Assembly (NCBI RefSeq): GCF_000165425.1
Contig: NW_001799044.1
Coordinates: 185,205 to 249,204, forward strand
DNA from: Paramecium tetraurelia
Taxonomy: Eukaryota > Ciliophora > Oligohymenophorea > Peniculida > Parameciidae
Reading direction: 5' to 3'
Length of the DNA: 64,000 nucleotides
Under the pieces are notes generated by a model. The model was not told the origin of the DNA, made no database searches, and saw only the letters and a program-made list of their open reading frames with translations. Position 1 is the stretch's first letter. Each line of letters begins with the position of its first letter. Shown in pieces: positions 34,381 through 45,897 of this stretch. A program made the translations under genes and the position numbers.

Positions 34381-35202
34381 ATGCACATTAAGACCACTCT
34401 TTTGAGTGAAGGATCTTCATCATATGTTTTCCTTACAGAGGATCCTAATTATGTGATGAAGGTATTTAAATCGATACACCCTGTCTAAGCGAGAATATAG
34501 GAAGCGTAAATTCTAGAGGATCTCAAAAGTGATCATGTTGTAAAACTAATCACTTTTACAGACGATTACTTGATATTGGAAAGACTAAGACCTTAGGATT
34601 TGTTCGAAGTGGTAAAATCCCAAAATCTAAATCATTAATTAATTAAGGAAACATGCAAGACTTTGATAAGGATAATAAATGATATTCATAAGATGCAAGT
34701 GGTTCATCGCGACATTAAATTAGAGAACATTCTAATCGACAATACTGGAAAATTAGTTTTATGTGATTTTGGATTTGCTGAATAGTTATCAAGTTGCTCA
34801 GTCAATAGAACTGTGGGTACTTTGAATTATATGGCTCCAGAATTACATTAAGAATCTTTACTGGGGGGAAAGAACAGTGAAAAAATAAATACACAAATTC
34901 TAATTAAATCTGATGTCTTCTCGCTTGGAGTGTCAATTTTCTAAATCATTCTTGGATTTCAACCATTCACTTCAACTAAACCTGGTGCGAATTGTAAATT
35001 ATGGAGATTAATATAACAAAAAAAATGGACATAATATTGGACTCTAATTCAAAAATTATCAAAACTTTAAATTGAACCTATTACTTAGAATTTCTTGGAA
35101 TCATTCTTATAATCTGATACTTCATCTAGGACCACTCTGGATGAAATATACACGCACCCATTTTTAAATTAAGTATAAGATGATGTACATTTAATTTTCT
35201 GA
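34381..35202 (+). CDS. small Ser/Thr protein kinase, 273 aa
   Basis: An uninterrupted 274-codon frame runs from ATG 34381 to TGA 35200-35202 and is almost entirely kinase domain. Landmarks: VMKVF lysine, VVHRDIKLENILID, LVLCDFGFAEQL, TVGTLNYMAPEL and DVFSLGVSIFQIILG. The glycine loop is degenerate (LSEGSSSYVFL instead of GxGxxG), as in NAK-type kinases, but the catalytic Lys, HRD and DFG are kept, so activity is likely. The HRDIKLENIL form recalls CAMK/SNF1-like kinases. No extra domains. The family assignment is open. Confidence 0.82.
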
Positions 35203-35523
35203 CTTATTTTTATTTGTTACTTTAATTACATTAACTCTATGTAAAAGAATCTATAATAATTTTAAATTTCATAAATAATAATAATGAGAGAGAAATAATT
35301 ATAGAACTTAAAAAAGGTCTAACATTTCTAAATTCAATAGAACAATTGAATTATAAAAACATCTATTTTTATATCTAATTTGAGTATATAAATGTGACAA
35401 ATAAATGAATAAGATTATATTGGTATTCATAAAATTCTAGTTTTTAATTCTTTAATATAATCACTTGGAATAGAGAGATGTGAAGAACATAAAATATTAA
35501 ATCTTTTAATTTTTTTTTTTTAA
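35203..35523. other. intergenic AT-rich spacer
   Basis: No gene seen. It ends with a T-run (10 T) just before the P1 start codon, probably part of the short promoter/5' UTR. Confidence 0.5.
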
Positions 35524-35912
35524 ATGGCAAGAGCATAAAAAGACACAAGACCAATTGCAGATTAAAACACATCAGAAGCAGCATGCACATACGCTGCACT
35601 CATCTTGTATGAAGACAATCAAGAAGTAAAAACTATTATTAAGCGAAGATCAATGCAGCAAAATTGGCTCAAATCATCAAAGCAGCTAATTTGAGAGTTG
35701 AACCAATTTGGACTAAAGTATTCGAGAAGGCACTCAAAGGAAAGAAAGTAGGAGATTTATTACATGGAAACAGCGGAAGTGCTCCTGCTGCTTAAGTTGC
35801 TACAACAGCAGCACCAGTTGCATAATAGACTAAAGCTCCTGAAGCTGCTAAGGAAGTTAAGAAAGCAGAAGAACCCGAAGAAGATGTTGATATGGGAGGC
35901 TTATTTGATTGA
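35524..35912 (+). CDS. RPLP1: 60S acidic ribosomal protein P1
   Basis: One 23-nt intron (35626-35648) gives 122 codons from ATG 35524 to TGA 35910-35912. The N-terminal helical dimerisation domain (AACTYAALILYEDNQEI, KAANLRVEPIWTKVFEKAL), Ala/Pro-rich hinge and acidic tail EEDVDMGGLFD identify a stalk P protein. The tail recruits elongation factors. P1 is preferred over P2 from the IWTKVFEKAL helix. The tail ends in GGLFD rather than the common GFGLFD, a lineage variation. Confidence 0.9.
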
Positions 35913-36936
35913 TAAACACCATCATTCGTACATTAATATTCAAATATTGAATGCAAAGCATCTTTGTAAAGTGAATATTTTCATTACATTCTCGATGCAA
36001 TCTTAAAGTATTTTAAGAAATATACTTAATCTCATTAATTTCAATAAATCTAGGTTCCTTATTCTTAAAACTAATTTATAACATTTTTGATATATTATAA
36101 TACTAAATACATACATCTAATTTACTAAAGAATTTCCTAGATTTATACTAAATAAAAATATATAGACATCATTTTCAACATTTCATTCAGATTTATCTTA
36201 TTGGTTATACTACTACAATATGTTATCTATTTTCTTTTTGATTTTAGCACCTTAGTTCATCACTTTTATTTTTCTAATAGTTGTTTTATTATTCAATTGT
36301 AAAACTAAAAACCATTGCTCGTCTAAGCATTCAATTTATGAAAACGAATGGAATAATATTCGTACTATAATCTTTGATCATATAATAAATTTAATAAAGA
36401 AAGAAATTCATCTTAGAGTGATATGTACAAGGATCTACTATAAATTTGTTAGATTCTATCATATCCACTTCAATTACTCAAATATTCTTTAATTTTTGTA
36501 AAGGAGGAAACCATAGGATACTAAAAATTTAAACCGATTAATAACTTGAACACTCAAGATGCTTCCCTGACTTTATTCGATATAAAAAAATATCCTAATT
36601 TGGTAACACCACAATGAATGCTTTTATTGTAAATATTTTTCTAATATATTGAATTATCGAAGCAACAGATTAATCACATTTATAACAGCAGTTAAATTCA
36701 CCGAATTTAGGAAACCAATTCATTTTTCTGTTTAAATTTTACATTTTGGTATCTCCTTAATACATTCATAATTGGTGTTTGTGATATTGTATTTTTTATT
36801 CTGTAATGTGCCATTCTAATAATATTAAAAAATGGCTCAAATCTCATTTCTCGCCAAACAACTCTCTTATTTCATTAAATAAATGTATGTAGTTAAAGAA
36901 TATTGGTTATTTGATATTAAATAAAAAGATAAAAAA
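35913..36936. other. 1-kb AT-rich spacer; one marginal ORF at 36220-36549
   Basis: No firm gene. A plus ORF at 36220-36549 (109 aa) begins with a hydrophobic helix (MLSIFFLILAPQFITFIFLI) and then a basic region. It has no recognisable domain and could arise by chance. The rest shows nothing. Confidence 0.35.
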
Positions 36937-37129
36937 TATCGGTACCGGGATTTGAACCCGGAATGACAGGGTGAAAACCTGTTGTTTTACCGCTTAGACT
37001 ATACCGATCTTATTTATAATACATTAATAAAATAATAAGTTAAAAAATTTAACCTTATTATTACATTCCCTTATCTAAATTTTTTAAAATCATTCTATAA
37101 ATTACATTAATATACTAAATCAAATTCTC
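36899..37129. repeat. 231-bp segmental duplicate, copy 2 (carries tRNA-Glu)
   Basis: Direct duplicate of 27482-27712, same orientation, with about two substitutions and no length change. It includes ~38 bp before and ~120 bp after the tRNA. Different unique sequence lies on both sides. Confidence 0.95.
36937..37008 (-). tRNA. tRNA-Glu (anticodon TTC), copy 2
   Basis: Identical over 72 nt to the gene at 27520-27591, including the TTTTCAC anticodon loop, the acceptor stem ATCGGTA/TACCGAT and the downstream Pol III T-run (A-run at 36931-36936 on the plus strand). Confidence 0.93.
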
Positions 37130-37175
37130 TATAATAACTGCCTATAAATACAAGTTGATGAGCTAAAGTAATATA

Positions 37176-37492
37176 ATGCCTAAATTTGAAAAGTTAAGTT
37201 ATTTTATTGGAAAAGCAAATTGAATTATAAAATGAAAAAGGAATAATTGTAATCTTAATTATTAAAGGAAGAATTAGAGTGTATATTTGAGAATGTCACC
37301 TATGAGAAGTGGGAGATGGATAAGAATATTTATAAAATATGGATAAAAATACCTCATTTGGAACAAAATTTTATACAGAAGAATTAAAGATATACTATTT
37401 AGCTTATCGTTGTTGTACAATAGTTATTTGATAGTAATATTAACAAAAATGACAATCAATAAATATTATATTCAATAAATCTTTTCTCTTGA
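37176..37492 (+). CDS. possible small hypothetical protein, 97 aa
   Basis: A 23-nt intron (GTTAAGTT...GGAAAAG) gives 98 codons from ATG 37176 to TGA 37490-37492. The product is a Lys/Gln/Glu-rich helix (MKKEQLQSQLLKEELECIFE) followed by NVTYEKWEMDKNIYKIW. Its 3' end overlaps the 3' end of the convergent coiled-coil gene by ~20 bp. No family known. Support is modest. Confidence 0.35.
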
Positions 37493-38473
37493 GTTTGCTA
37501 AACTGCTCAAACCCATTATACCATTAAATAGTTCATATAATTTTTATGTTTCTTTTTGTCTTACTGACATTAGATCTTATCTGACCTTTTCAAATAAACA
37601 AATTATTTACTCTATCTATCTCAGATTTGATTTTGATATCACTTTCCTCCTTTTTATACAAGGATTAGATCTCAGATTTTAATTGATTATTTTCATCAGT
37701 TAAACTCAAACACTACTCTTCTAAATCTTATAATTTTTAATTTAACTATAAATGACACTCCTTATACTCTTATAATCGTTCCATTTCATTCTAAAAATCT
37801 TTAGTGATTATAAACTTAAACTCTTCTATTTGTTTATTAATCTCTTATTTGCTTTGTTTCATATCCTAATGAAGTTTTCTCTTTTCTAATTTATAATATT
37901 TTAATTTTTCTTTTAATTTTTCATTTTCAACCCTCAAAGGTTCACACTAAAATAAAATCTCATCCAATTTTTATATTTCAGTCTTCAATCTACTATTCTC
38001 TTCTCCCAAAAGGATTAATTGATCTTATGATTGTCTTTATTAATCCTCATTTCTTATACACATTGTCTATAAATATCTAATTATTTTCTTACACTCATAG
38101 TGTCATTTTCTTATCTTAAATGCTCTATCATGTCCTTCAATTCAATCATATCTATTATCAAGTTATCCTTCTCTTATTGTAGTTTGTTTATTCGATAAAC
38201 TTCCTGCTCCTTTTTTTAAACAGATTTCTGGTACATCTCTTTAAGCTACTCATTCTCTTCCTATAATTCATTTAGTTAGCTTTGCATATCAATGATGACT
38301 TGATCCTTTTTTAGAAATTCATTTTTTAATAATTCCATCTATCATTAATGAATGGTATGCATTACTTTTTCCCTTTACTCTCTAATGAGATTGATATAAT
38401 ACTATTCTTGTTCTATGAATTTCATCTCACTAATCCTAAGAGTCTCATGACTCGATATAAATTAAGAAGCCAT
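37472..38473 (-). CDS. coiled-coil protein, 316 aa
   Basis: Introns of 26 and 25 nt give exactly 317 codons from ATG 38471-38473 to TGA 37472-37474. Apart from short ends the whole chain is heptad-rich coiled coil (LNELQEENEQLKEMYQ, LRVENEKLKEKLKYYKLEK, LSLTDENNQLKSEIQSLYK). It lies only 19 bp downstream of the GRIP golgin gene on the same strand. This kind of protein is common in ciliate cortex or basal bodies, but no specific family is recognised. Confidence 0.65.
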
Positions 38474-38492
38474 TTAAATAATTTAAAATAAA

Positions 38493-39765
38493 TCAATTCA
38501 TCATATGTTTATTCATTTACTCAACTCTGCTAATTGGTCTTTCCAGATTTATGTCGTTTAATTGGGGTTATTTGAGACAAGCGAAACTATCACTTATGAG
38601 ATTTTTTGCGTTCTTTAGGAAACCCCTCTCCCTCGCTTAATCGATTCTTCTTTTCTCTTCATTAGACATTTTTAATATGGTCATAATTGCATTCATTAAA
38701 ATAGTAGCTTCTTTATAATTCCTAGTTTCTTAGTACAAGAAGTATTTGTATACAACATTCTTTAAATATTCAAAATTGGCATTTTTGCTATCTGCATCCT
38801 CTTTGTTCACATTAATTTGATCTGTCTAGATTTATTTATTTGATATCTATTTGTTTGGAACAAAATCCTATTATTTTAAGGTAGCATCCTATTCAAAGGG
38901 ATTAATTTCATCGTAATCAGGTGTTGGAGTTTCATAATTTTTCTGTAATTTATTTTTTTCCAATTCTGCTTACTTTTTAGATTATAATTATTGTTCTAAT
39001 TCCTAAATTTTGGTATTCTATTTTTGAATCTCCTCCAGTAATTTATCAGTCTATTATTTTAGCTTAAGTTATTCATTCATAAGATCTGATGAATTTATTT
39101 TATTAGCTCTATCTGGCTATTGCAATTATAATTCTTGAACCATTAATTAGGTTTTCAAATTTGCATTATCTTCTTCCAATTAATGAAGGGTTTGCAATTA
39201 TGAATTTTTAATTTATATTATGTCATTCAATTCGATAATTTCTTTGGCCAATCGTGTATTATTAACATCTAGATCATTTATCTATTATTTTAGTTATTTG
39301 ATTATTTATTGAGTCTTTTGATCAGTATTTTACCCTTGTTTCTCGATCATTTATCTATATTTTTCTTCTAATTGGAATTTTTCATTGTTAGTTTCTTTGA
39401 TTAGATTTGTTAAAGCTTTGGATTTGTCTTCGTCCTTTTGTTTAAGTAAATCAAGTATTTGATTCTGATCAAATTAACCTATTTTTAATAATATTTTAAA
39501 CCCAAAGGCTTCTACTCAAATTTGTAAATTTCATCATTTAAGATTGATGAGATAGCTTGGAATAAGGTTTCTCTGTCTTTAGCAATTAGTTTATACTCTT
39601 TGTAGGTCTAAACATATTTCTCAGATAATTTATCCAATTTTTTAGTGATGGTTTTGTTTTCCTTTATCTTATCATTTATTTAGTATTATATACTTTATCT
39701 TTCAATTATGACACCAATACTTCTTTACTGAGATCTTCTAAGGACTATTCATTATTTTCTTACAT
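38493..39765 (-). CDS. GRIP-domain golgin (coiled-coil)
   Basis: Introns of 26 and 23 nt give 408 codons from ATG 39763-39765 to TGA 38493-38495. Residues ~1-270 are coiled coil. The C-terminal part has a GRIP-like segment NFEYLKNVVYKYFLYQET followed by LMNAIMTILKMSNEEKRRI, matching the 'NLEYLKNV...LL...iL.ls.eE' pattern. GRIP domains bind Arl1-GTP and place golgins on the trans-Golgi. The GRIP call is by pattern recognition and is fairly good. Its ATG is 17 bp from the start of the membralin-like gene on the other strand. Confidence 0.75.
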
Positions 39766-39782
39766 TTAATTAAAATATAGTA

Positions 39783-41244
39783 ATGGAATTAGAAAAACAA
39801 ATATACAAATTCCACTATTTCTTAACATCGTGGAAATACGCAAGAGTTTCAGCAAAAAGTCTATTTTTAGGATTACTAGGGATATCATTATTATGTATAG
39901 CTGTGTATGTATCTCTTTGCGTAAGACAAGGAGAAAGGAGATTAGAATTTTTATAACAAGACAATAGTGTAATTTCTCAATTTAATGAGACTGTTGTTTA
40001 CACAGTAAATATTGTAGATCATTCAAACAGCGATCCCTTATTACAAATGAGATTTTCATTTAACAGATATTTATTATCACTTAGACAAAACATTGCAAAA
40101 GATCATAATATAACTTAGGAAATACTTTTTGTCGATTCCAACAATTATTAATCAAATTTTGATCTATTTTTTTTAAATTTTGTGGATATAGAAACTATGT
40201 TTTTAGTTGATTTTACAAACTATTTTACAGACAGCGAGCATGACATTTTGATTTAGAATTTAAAAACAAGAGAAATGTGGTATTGGGGAAAGAATTCTTT
40301 GAAAAATGATGAATCTACCTCTTTGTACATTAAGATGATAAGAAATATTTTTTTGTGTCAATAGATTTTAGTATCCCTATTTTTTGTCTCTTGCACTTCA
40401 TCAATCATAATTCGTCTATTTATGTTATCTGTGCCAGCATTCTCCTATATTATAAGTATAAATAATGGATTATATTATAGGGAGTTCACTGTAGCGAATA
40501 TTCAGGTAGGAATAGGAATTAAATAATCAGGGGAATCAAGAAAATTGGATTGGAATTTACATAAGGCTACTGGAGAGAAATAACAAAGTGAAATATTACA
40601 TTGTCTTTGCCTTTTTGACGATGATATTCTTCTACACAGTAATTTATAACCAGGGTATGGATTAAGCAACTTATTTTATGTTTGGGAAAAGCATTCCTTA
40701 GGGATTAAATATATATTTTATGATGTAAAATAGTTTAACATATTAGAATAGTATTTATAAATGAATTGCAAGGAGTTTTGTTTTTAAGAACAAGATCTTC
40801 AATTTACTTTGTGCCGAAATACATTTGTTGTTACTACATTACATATCTATATTATCTCGAATAAACAAGTATAAATTTTAATTAAGTTTCGGTTATGGAT
40901 TCTATTAAATAGGTTTAACAATAGTGTTTCTAATGAGTTAGAGTACATTTGCTGCATTTTTGTACTTCTTTGAAATTCCTGCTTTAACTTGGTAAAGAGA
41001 GTCTTTTTATACTCCAACTGAATAGAGACCAAGATGTTATTATATGCCACTATTTTAAATTGAATGGATTAGTGATATCCCTTAGGTTTGGACTGTATTC
41101 TATGGACTTTGTGGAAGAAAGTAGAATTTATAATTTATTAATTATTAAGGTATTTTGAAAGGTAGCATTTGGCTTATGTAGACAGAAATTAGATTCAATT
41201 CCATTAGATCTTAGAGGACGAGGAACACATTGATTTATGAATGA
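39783..41244 (+). CDS. membralin-like (TMEM259) membrane protein with an in-frame TGA
   Basis: One 25-nt intron (40506-40530) leaves 479 codons in a single frame from ATG 39783 to TGA 41242-41244. An internal TGA lies at 40762-40764 (codon 319), and no intron with legal borders and typical length removes it. An N-terminal TM helix (FLGLLGISLLCIAVYVSL) is followed by a lumenal domain, TM helices (CTSSIIIRLFML, YYIVFAFLTMIFFYTVIY) and a late region GLTIVFLMSQSTFAAFLYFF then EIPAL that matches the membralin '[21 protein letters not shown]' region. Membralin is an ER membrane component of ERAD complexes. The TGA could be a real truncation, an unrecognised intron or an error. Confidence 0.6.
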
Positions 41245-41830
41245 TATTTATTAAAATTTATAATGGAATTGGAATAAATATTATTCGTCATGTGTGTAAA
41301 TATAATTTCTAGAAAATGGTTAAGCTATGTTTTAAAGGTTAAGACTAAGACATAGAGAATGATCCTGTTAAGTTCCAAATTTGATGGCTTAAGTTGGTTA
41401 ACCTTAAAAATAATAGCCAAACTAATATGCTTAAATAAATTAGTAGATTGTAATCAATGCAGATAATATAATTAAAAATTAATAATCATAACATTAAAAT
41501 TAACCTTTGTAATTGATATAACTTTATTATGATAATATTATAATTTCTTTTTATTCCAAATATTGTATATTTCTACCTTTCATACCATGTTTTATCACCA
41601 ATAAATTAGGATGTAAGAAAATAGCAGATTTATTAGGCAAATTAAGAATCATTAATTATAGAAACTACTAATTTTATTTTAAATTGCCTCAAAATTTTAT
41701 TTGTTTTTGAATAAAATTAATTTAAATTCAAGTAAATTTCAATGAAAAAATTATCAATCTTAAAATTGAATGATCATATTATTTAAAGGAATTTTTGAGC
41801 ATTAAAGATATTTCATAAAATTATCATCTA
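41245..41830. other. AT-rich spacer, one marginal ORF
   Basis: A plus frame from 41259 (MELEQILFVMCVNIISRKWL) stays open for ~90 codons without domain features. No firm gene is seen between the membralin-like gene and paralog C. Confidence 0.35.
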
Positions 41831-42876
41831 ATGCTCACTTATGTGAATGAAAATCCAAAATTCGCAGAAACCTTAAAATAGCTAGTAGAATGTGGAAAAG
41901 ATAGAACAATTAGATGGCCAGAAATAGCTAAAGTCTTGGAGAATATGTTTAATATCACCATTTCAAAGCCCTGTTTACTCAAACCAGCTTATCAATCTAT
42001 TATCAGTCCGAATGTGGAATTAGATAAGCAATAACATCGATTATTGGTTATAACTGTAATCAAACATTCAGCTTTAATTAAATAGGCCTTGCCTGACTTT
42101 CAAAAATTATCAGGAATATAGTAAAGTGTTATTATATCTTCAGAATTTAATCAAAAAAGTTCTAAAGTAGAATGTATCGTTCCTTTAAAACAGCCATAGA
42201 AACAGGAATCTAAGTATTTGTGTAGAAGAAGTCAGAATATAGAAAGAGGTTAGTTAGAGTGCCTGGCTCAGCTATTTCTCGTGTGTTGTAATGCAAAATA
42301 CTTCCATCAGATGATCCCTTCACAAATAAATTAAAATTTATGTCAGAACAACTGTCTATTTTACTTATGATTAGTATTGATTATGATGGAGAAGACATAA
42401 CTGAACTCTATTCTACAGTGACTTCAAAAATGACAAAGAAGAACTTTCACTTATTATTAAATTGCATATCCTTCATGTTCGATTTAAAATGCATTAGTCA
42501 GGGTTAGATAACAAGAGATGAATAATTAATGCCTGATTATTGGTTATAGCCAACAATCAAAGAGAACCAGAAATTAAACGTTTATAATTATTTCTTTGAG
42601 GATGACAATTGTTAAAAGTATTAAATGTATTCAGATGCAGTTGATGTTTAATAAGAAATGGAATACAAAGTGTTTTTAAATATAAATCCTATTTCTTAAC
42701 CTAAATAGTAATCATTCTTAAAAAGGAATACAAAATTAAAGACTGTGAGAGGTAGGATAACAGTAAATGATAAGAAGTATCCAAGTGAAAGAACTATCAT
42801 TTTTGCAGAACCAGAAGAAGAAAGTGAAGAAGAGTTTTATGACATAAAATTTGGTAGAAAGTAGAATTGCATTTGA
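41831..42876 (+). CDS. unknown protein, paralog C of a three-gene family
   Basis: One 23-nt intron (42121-42143) gives 341 codons from ATG 41831 to TGA 42874-42876. It is closest to paralog A: ENPKFAETLKQL at the start, KRLVRVPGSAISRVLQCKIL, LMPDYWLQPTIKEN, TVRGRITVNDKKYPSERTI and the acidic EPEEESEEEFYDI end. The same phase-2 intron follows the shared SGIQ/SGIG motif. No function known. It converges with the WSD/WHIM gene (77 bp between stops). Confidence 0.7.
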
Positions 42877-42952
42877 TATGTTATATAATTTAATTAATTT
42901 GATAATAGATTTATATATTAATAATAATAGATAAATATATAAATACTTATAT

Positions 42953-45304
42953 TCAATCTAATTCAATAATTTAGTTATTAACTTAATGATTATCTGTTTT
43001 CAATAACAAATTCTAATTATCAAATTTTACTTCCTTAACAATTTATCTAAGCAATTCATCATCTTCATTGTCCTATGAAGAACTTGAGAGCTCATACTCT
43101 TAAACTGCTAATAATAAAGTACTAGCCATAAATACAACATCATATTATTAATTCTCTTTATCAACTTTATTAGCAAAATTCATCAAAGCCTCTTTGACTT
43201 CTACTCCTAAACTTTATTGCCAGAATTTTGTATTACTTTTAATCCCGTTAGGTTTGATATATTCCTTAGACTCCATCAATTAAAATAATTGACTATCATA
43301 AAATAATATCTTTTCTGGTTCTTTCAATCCTTATAATTTATTCTCATATATGCGTATTCTCTACTGAAATTCCTTTAAATCTTTTTAATCATATTGATTT
43401 CCATTCTACATCTTTTACTAATCTATAACTAAAACTTAAGCAGTTTCAAACTATTCAATTAAAATCTTCATGAAATCAACCATATCTAAAGGATTTTCGA
43501 GTGTTTTGATTGTATTTTGAAACTTTTCTCTGATTTTGTATGATTCCCATCTCAACTTTCTTATCATCAAAGTATCAGTATACTTTTACACAACTTCTAG
43601 TAATATTTTGACAATTAACTATTTTGGACTTCTATTTCCAGCCTACACTTATGATTGTTCAACATTTTTTATTGTGATCAATTCTTTAGTGTCCTAATCA
43701 TTAAACAACTCACACGCCATCAACTTTTAAATATTGGTTTACAATTCTCTTTCTTTTACACCACAAACATTTAAAGTCTTAAATAATTATTACACTTAGT
43801 TTTCATCTAATACTCTCCACTCTGAGCCATTGTTCTAATAGATATGATCAATGTCATTAGAGAATATATGATAATCATATCCATGGATATCAGAACCTAA
43901 ATATAAACATCCATTAATGAAAAGTCGACTGAATTCAACTAATTAAAGATATTATTTATAGATCTTTCGATATTGCTATTGTTATTGTAGAGTATATTGG
44001 CTATCTTTCTTTTGTAATGCTTAATTGATACTGTTTAATTCATCTTGAACATTTTCCAGCACTAATCCAACGGCCTCTGTAACTTCTTGTCTGTATTCAA
44101 TTATTATCTTAAAACTATCAGTTTCACGCACTCCTTCAATCAAATTACTTGTGATATCAGCTCTCTATTTGGCCTTCAATCCAAAATAACCTAAATCATT
44201 TTGACCAATGCTCTTGATATTTCTTAGCTCTTAATCATTAAACAATGATTAAACATAAGGCAATTTGATTGATTAAAGTAGCATTGCTGGCCAATTCTGA
44301 ATCAAAAACTTAAACAAATTATTGAATCTTAACATTTCTAAATCAGTATACTTGTCCTTAATCTTAAATGATTTAATCTAAGTATACTGTTTTGTTGATT
44401 TGCTTTTCTTCTTATTTTGATCCTTCAATTTACCAAGTTATTAATATTTGCTAATTATTTATTATCTTCTCAACTCAATACTTTCTTAATTTAAATTTCC
44501 TTTTTAATTATTGACATTTTGAATCGTATCTGGCTATTCATCTGACTCTTATTCTATATCCATATCCTATAATTTAGTTCTTTATGATTTTTTTATTATC
44601 TTATTAAATGCTTCATAAGCTATCTTCCAAAAAGATTAGCAAGTTGGATCCAAATAATTTTCAAATTCGTATTTCTAACTCTAGAGTGTTAAATCCTAAT
44701 TTACATCTTTTTCTTCTTCTTATTATTGTTGTTTTTCTACCATCGTTAACAAACTAATTTTTTGAGCCTTATTCGCCTTCTCCTTTATATCATCCTTCAC
44801 TTATCTTTGTTTCGCTATGTCAATAGGTTTCAATAAACCCATCTTATACTTAAAGATATCCTCAATAATAAAGGCAGTCAACTTGAAATTTATTCGATCT
44901 GACTGTTCTTGAGTATCAAAAGTTGAATATTGATAACTATTTGAAAATGTGGCATTAGAATGATAGTCTTTAATCAAATGTCCTGTTAACTTTAATAAAG
45001 GAGAAAGTAGCAATCAAAACTCACCTTAGCTATCAGACATAGCTGCGAATTACTAATTATATGGAAAGGCATTTATGAAAGTTGTAATCTCGATTTATTG
45101 ATTTAAAGGAATAGGAGAAAAGGTCTTAATTACGTTCCCTTCTCTCATCTTTCCAAATTGATTACTCTAAGGAAATATCTGTGAAAATTGAACAATTATC
45201 TCATCCATAATGGGAAATATCACCTTCTTACCATTCATATAGTTTGGGAATCTCCTTTGAAATTCCTTTAGTTTAGCTTACTTTTCATTCTCCTTATTAT
45301 CCAT
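42953..45304 (-). CDS. WSD/WHIM-motif chromatin-remodelling accessory protein
   Basis: A 42-nt intron gives exactly 770 codons from ATG 45302-45304 to TGA 42953-42955; the last ~2 kb is one open frame. The C-terminal half contains a WHIM3/WSD-like segment: GCLYLGSDIHGYDYHIFSND, then EWRVLDENQVQQLF and LNVCGVKERELQ. This fits the 'LG.DR.G..YW.F...W....qi..L...LN..G.RE..L' pattern found in ACF1/Itc1/BAZ proteins, which help ISWI space nucleosomes. The middle has acidic and Gln-rich linkers. A DDT domain was not clearly seen. Without a profile search the call is probable, not certain. Confidence 0.65.
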
Positions 45305-45897
45305 TTTTATTAATACATTACAATTTTCAATTCTCCAAATTTTAATTAAAAAAAATCATTAAATTTTTTTGATTAATGTAATGCCAAATTTGCAATTTTT
45401 TTAGGCTTAAATATTTTAATATTCAAAGGCAAAATCATTAGGATATTGCTACATGTACTTTAATAAACCTTTTCTCTGGTTTAGCAAATAAATGTAGGTA
45501 AAATAACAATTGAAAAAATTATATTACTTTCTAATAGTATTTTATGATCAATTTTAAATTTTGGACTCATTTTTCTCTTTAATATTGAATAAAAATAGAT
45601 TTGATATTTAAACAATTAGATTCAATAATTTAAGAAGCGTCATTATGGCAAAGTTGTTATTATAATAAATCTATGAGAACTTATATTATGGATTCCAAAA
45701 TAATATAAATTAACATTTTAAGATAGAAATAAAATTTTTAATGGTTGGAAAAATTGTAAGTTTTTATATAATTATTAGATAAATAATAAATTTTAAATTG
45801 AAAAATGATCAATTTAAACTATTAGAATAATCTCTTTGAGTTCCTAGAAATGTAATAGGATTAGAAATATTGTAATAAATATAATTAAAGAAATAAT
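45305..45897. other. AT-rich spacer
   Basis: About 590 bp of very AT-rich sequence between the WSD/WHIM gene start and the 3' end of the gamma-tubulin complex gene. No gene, RNA or repeat recognised. Confidence 0.5.
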
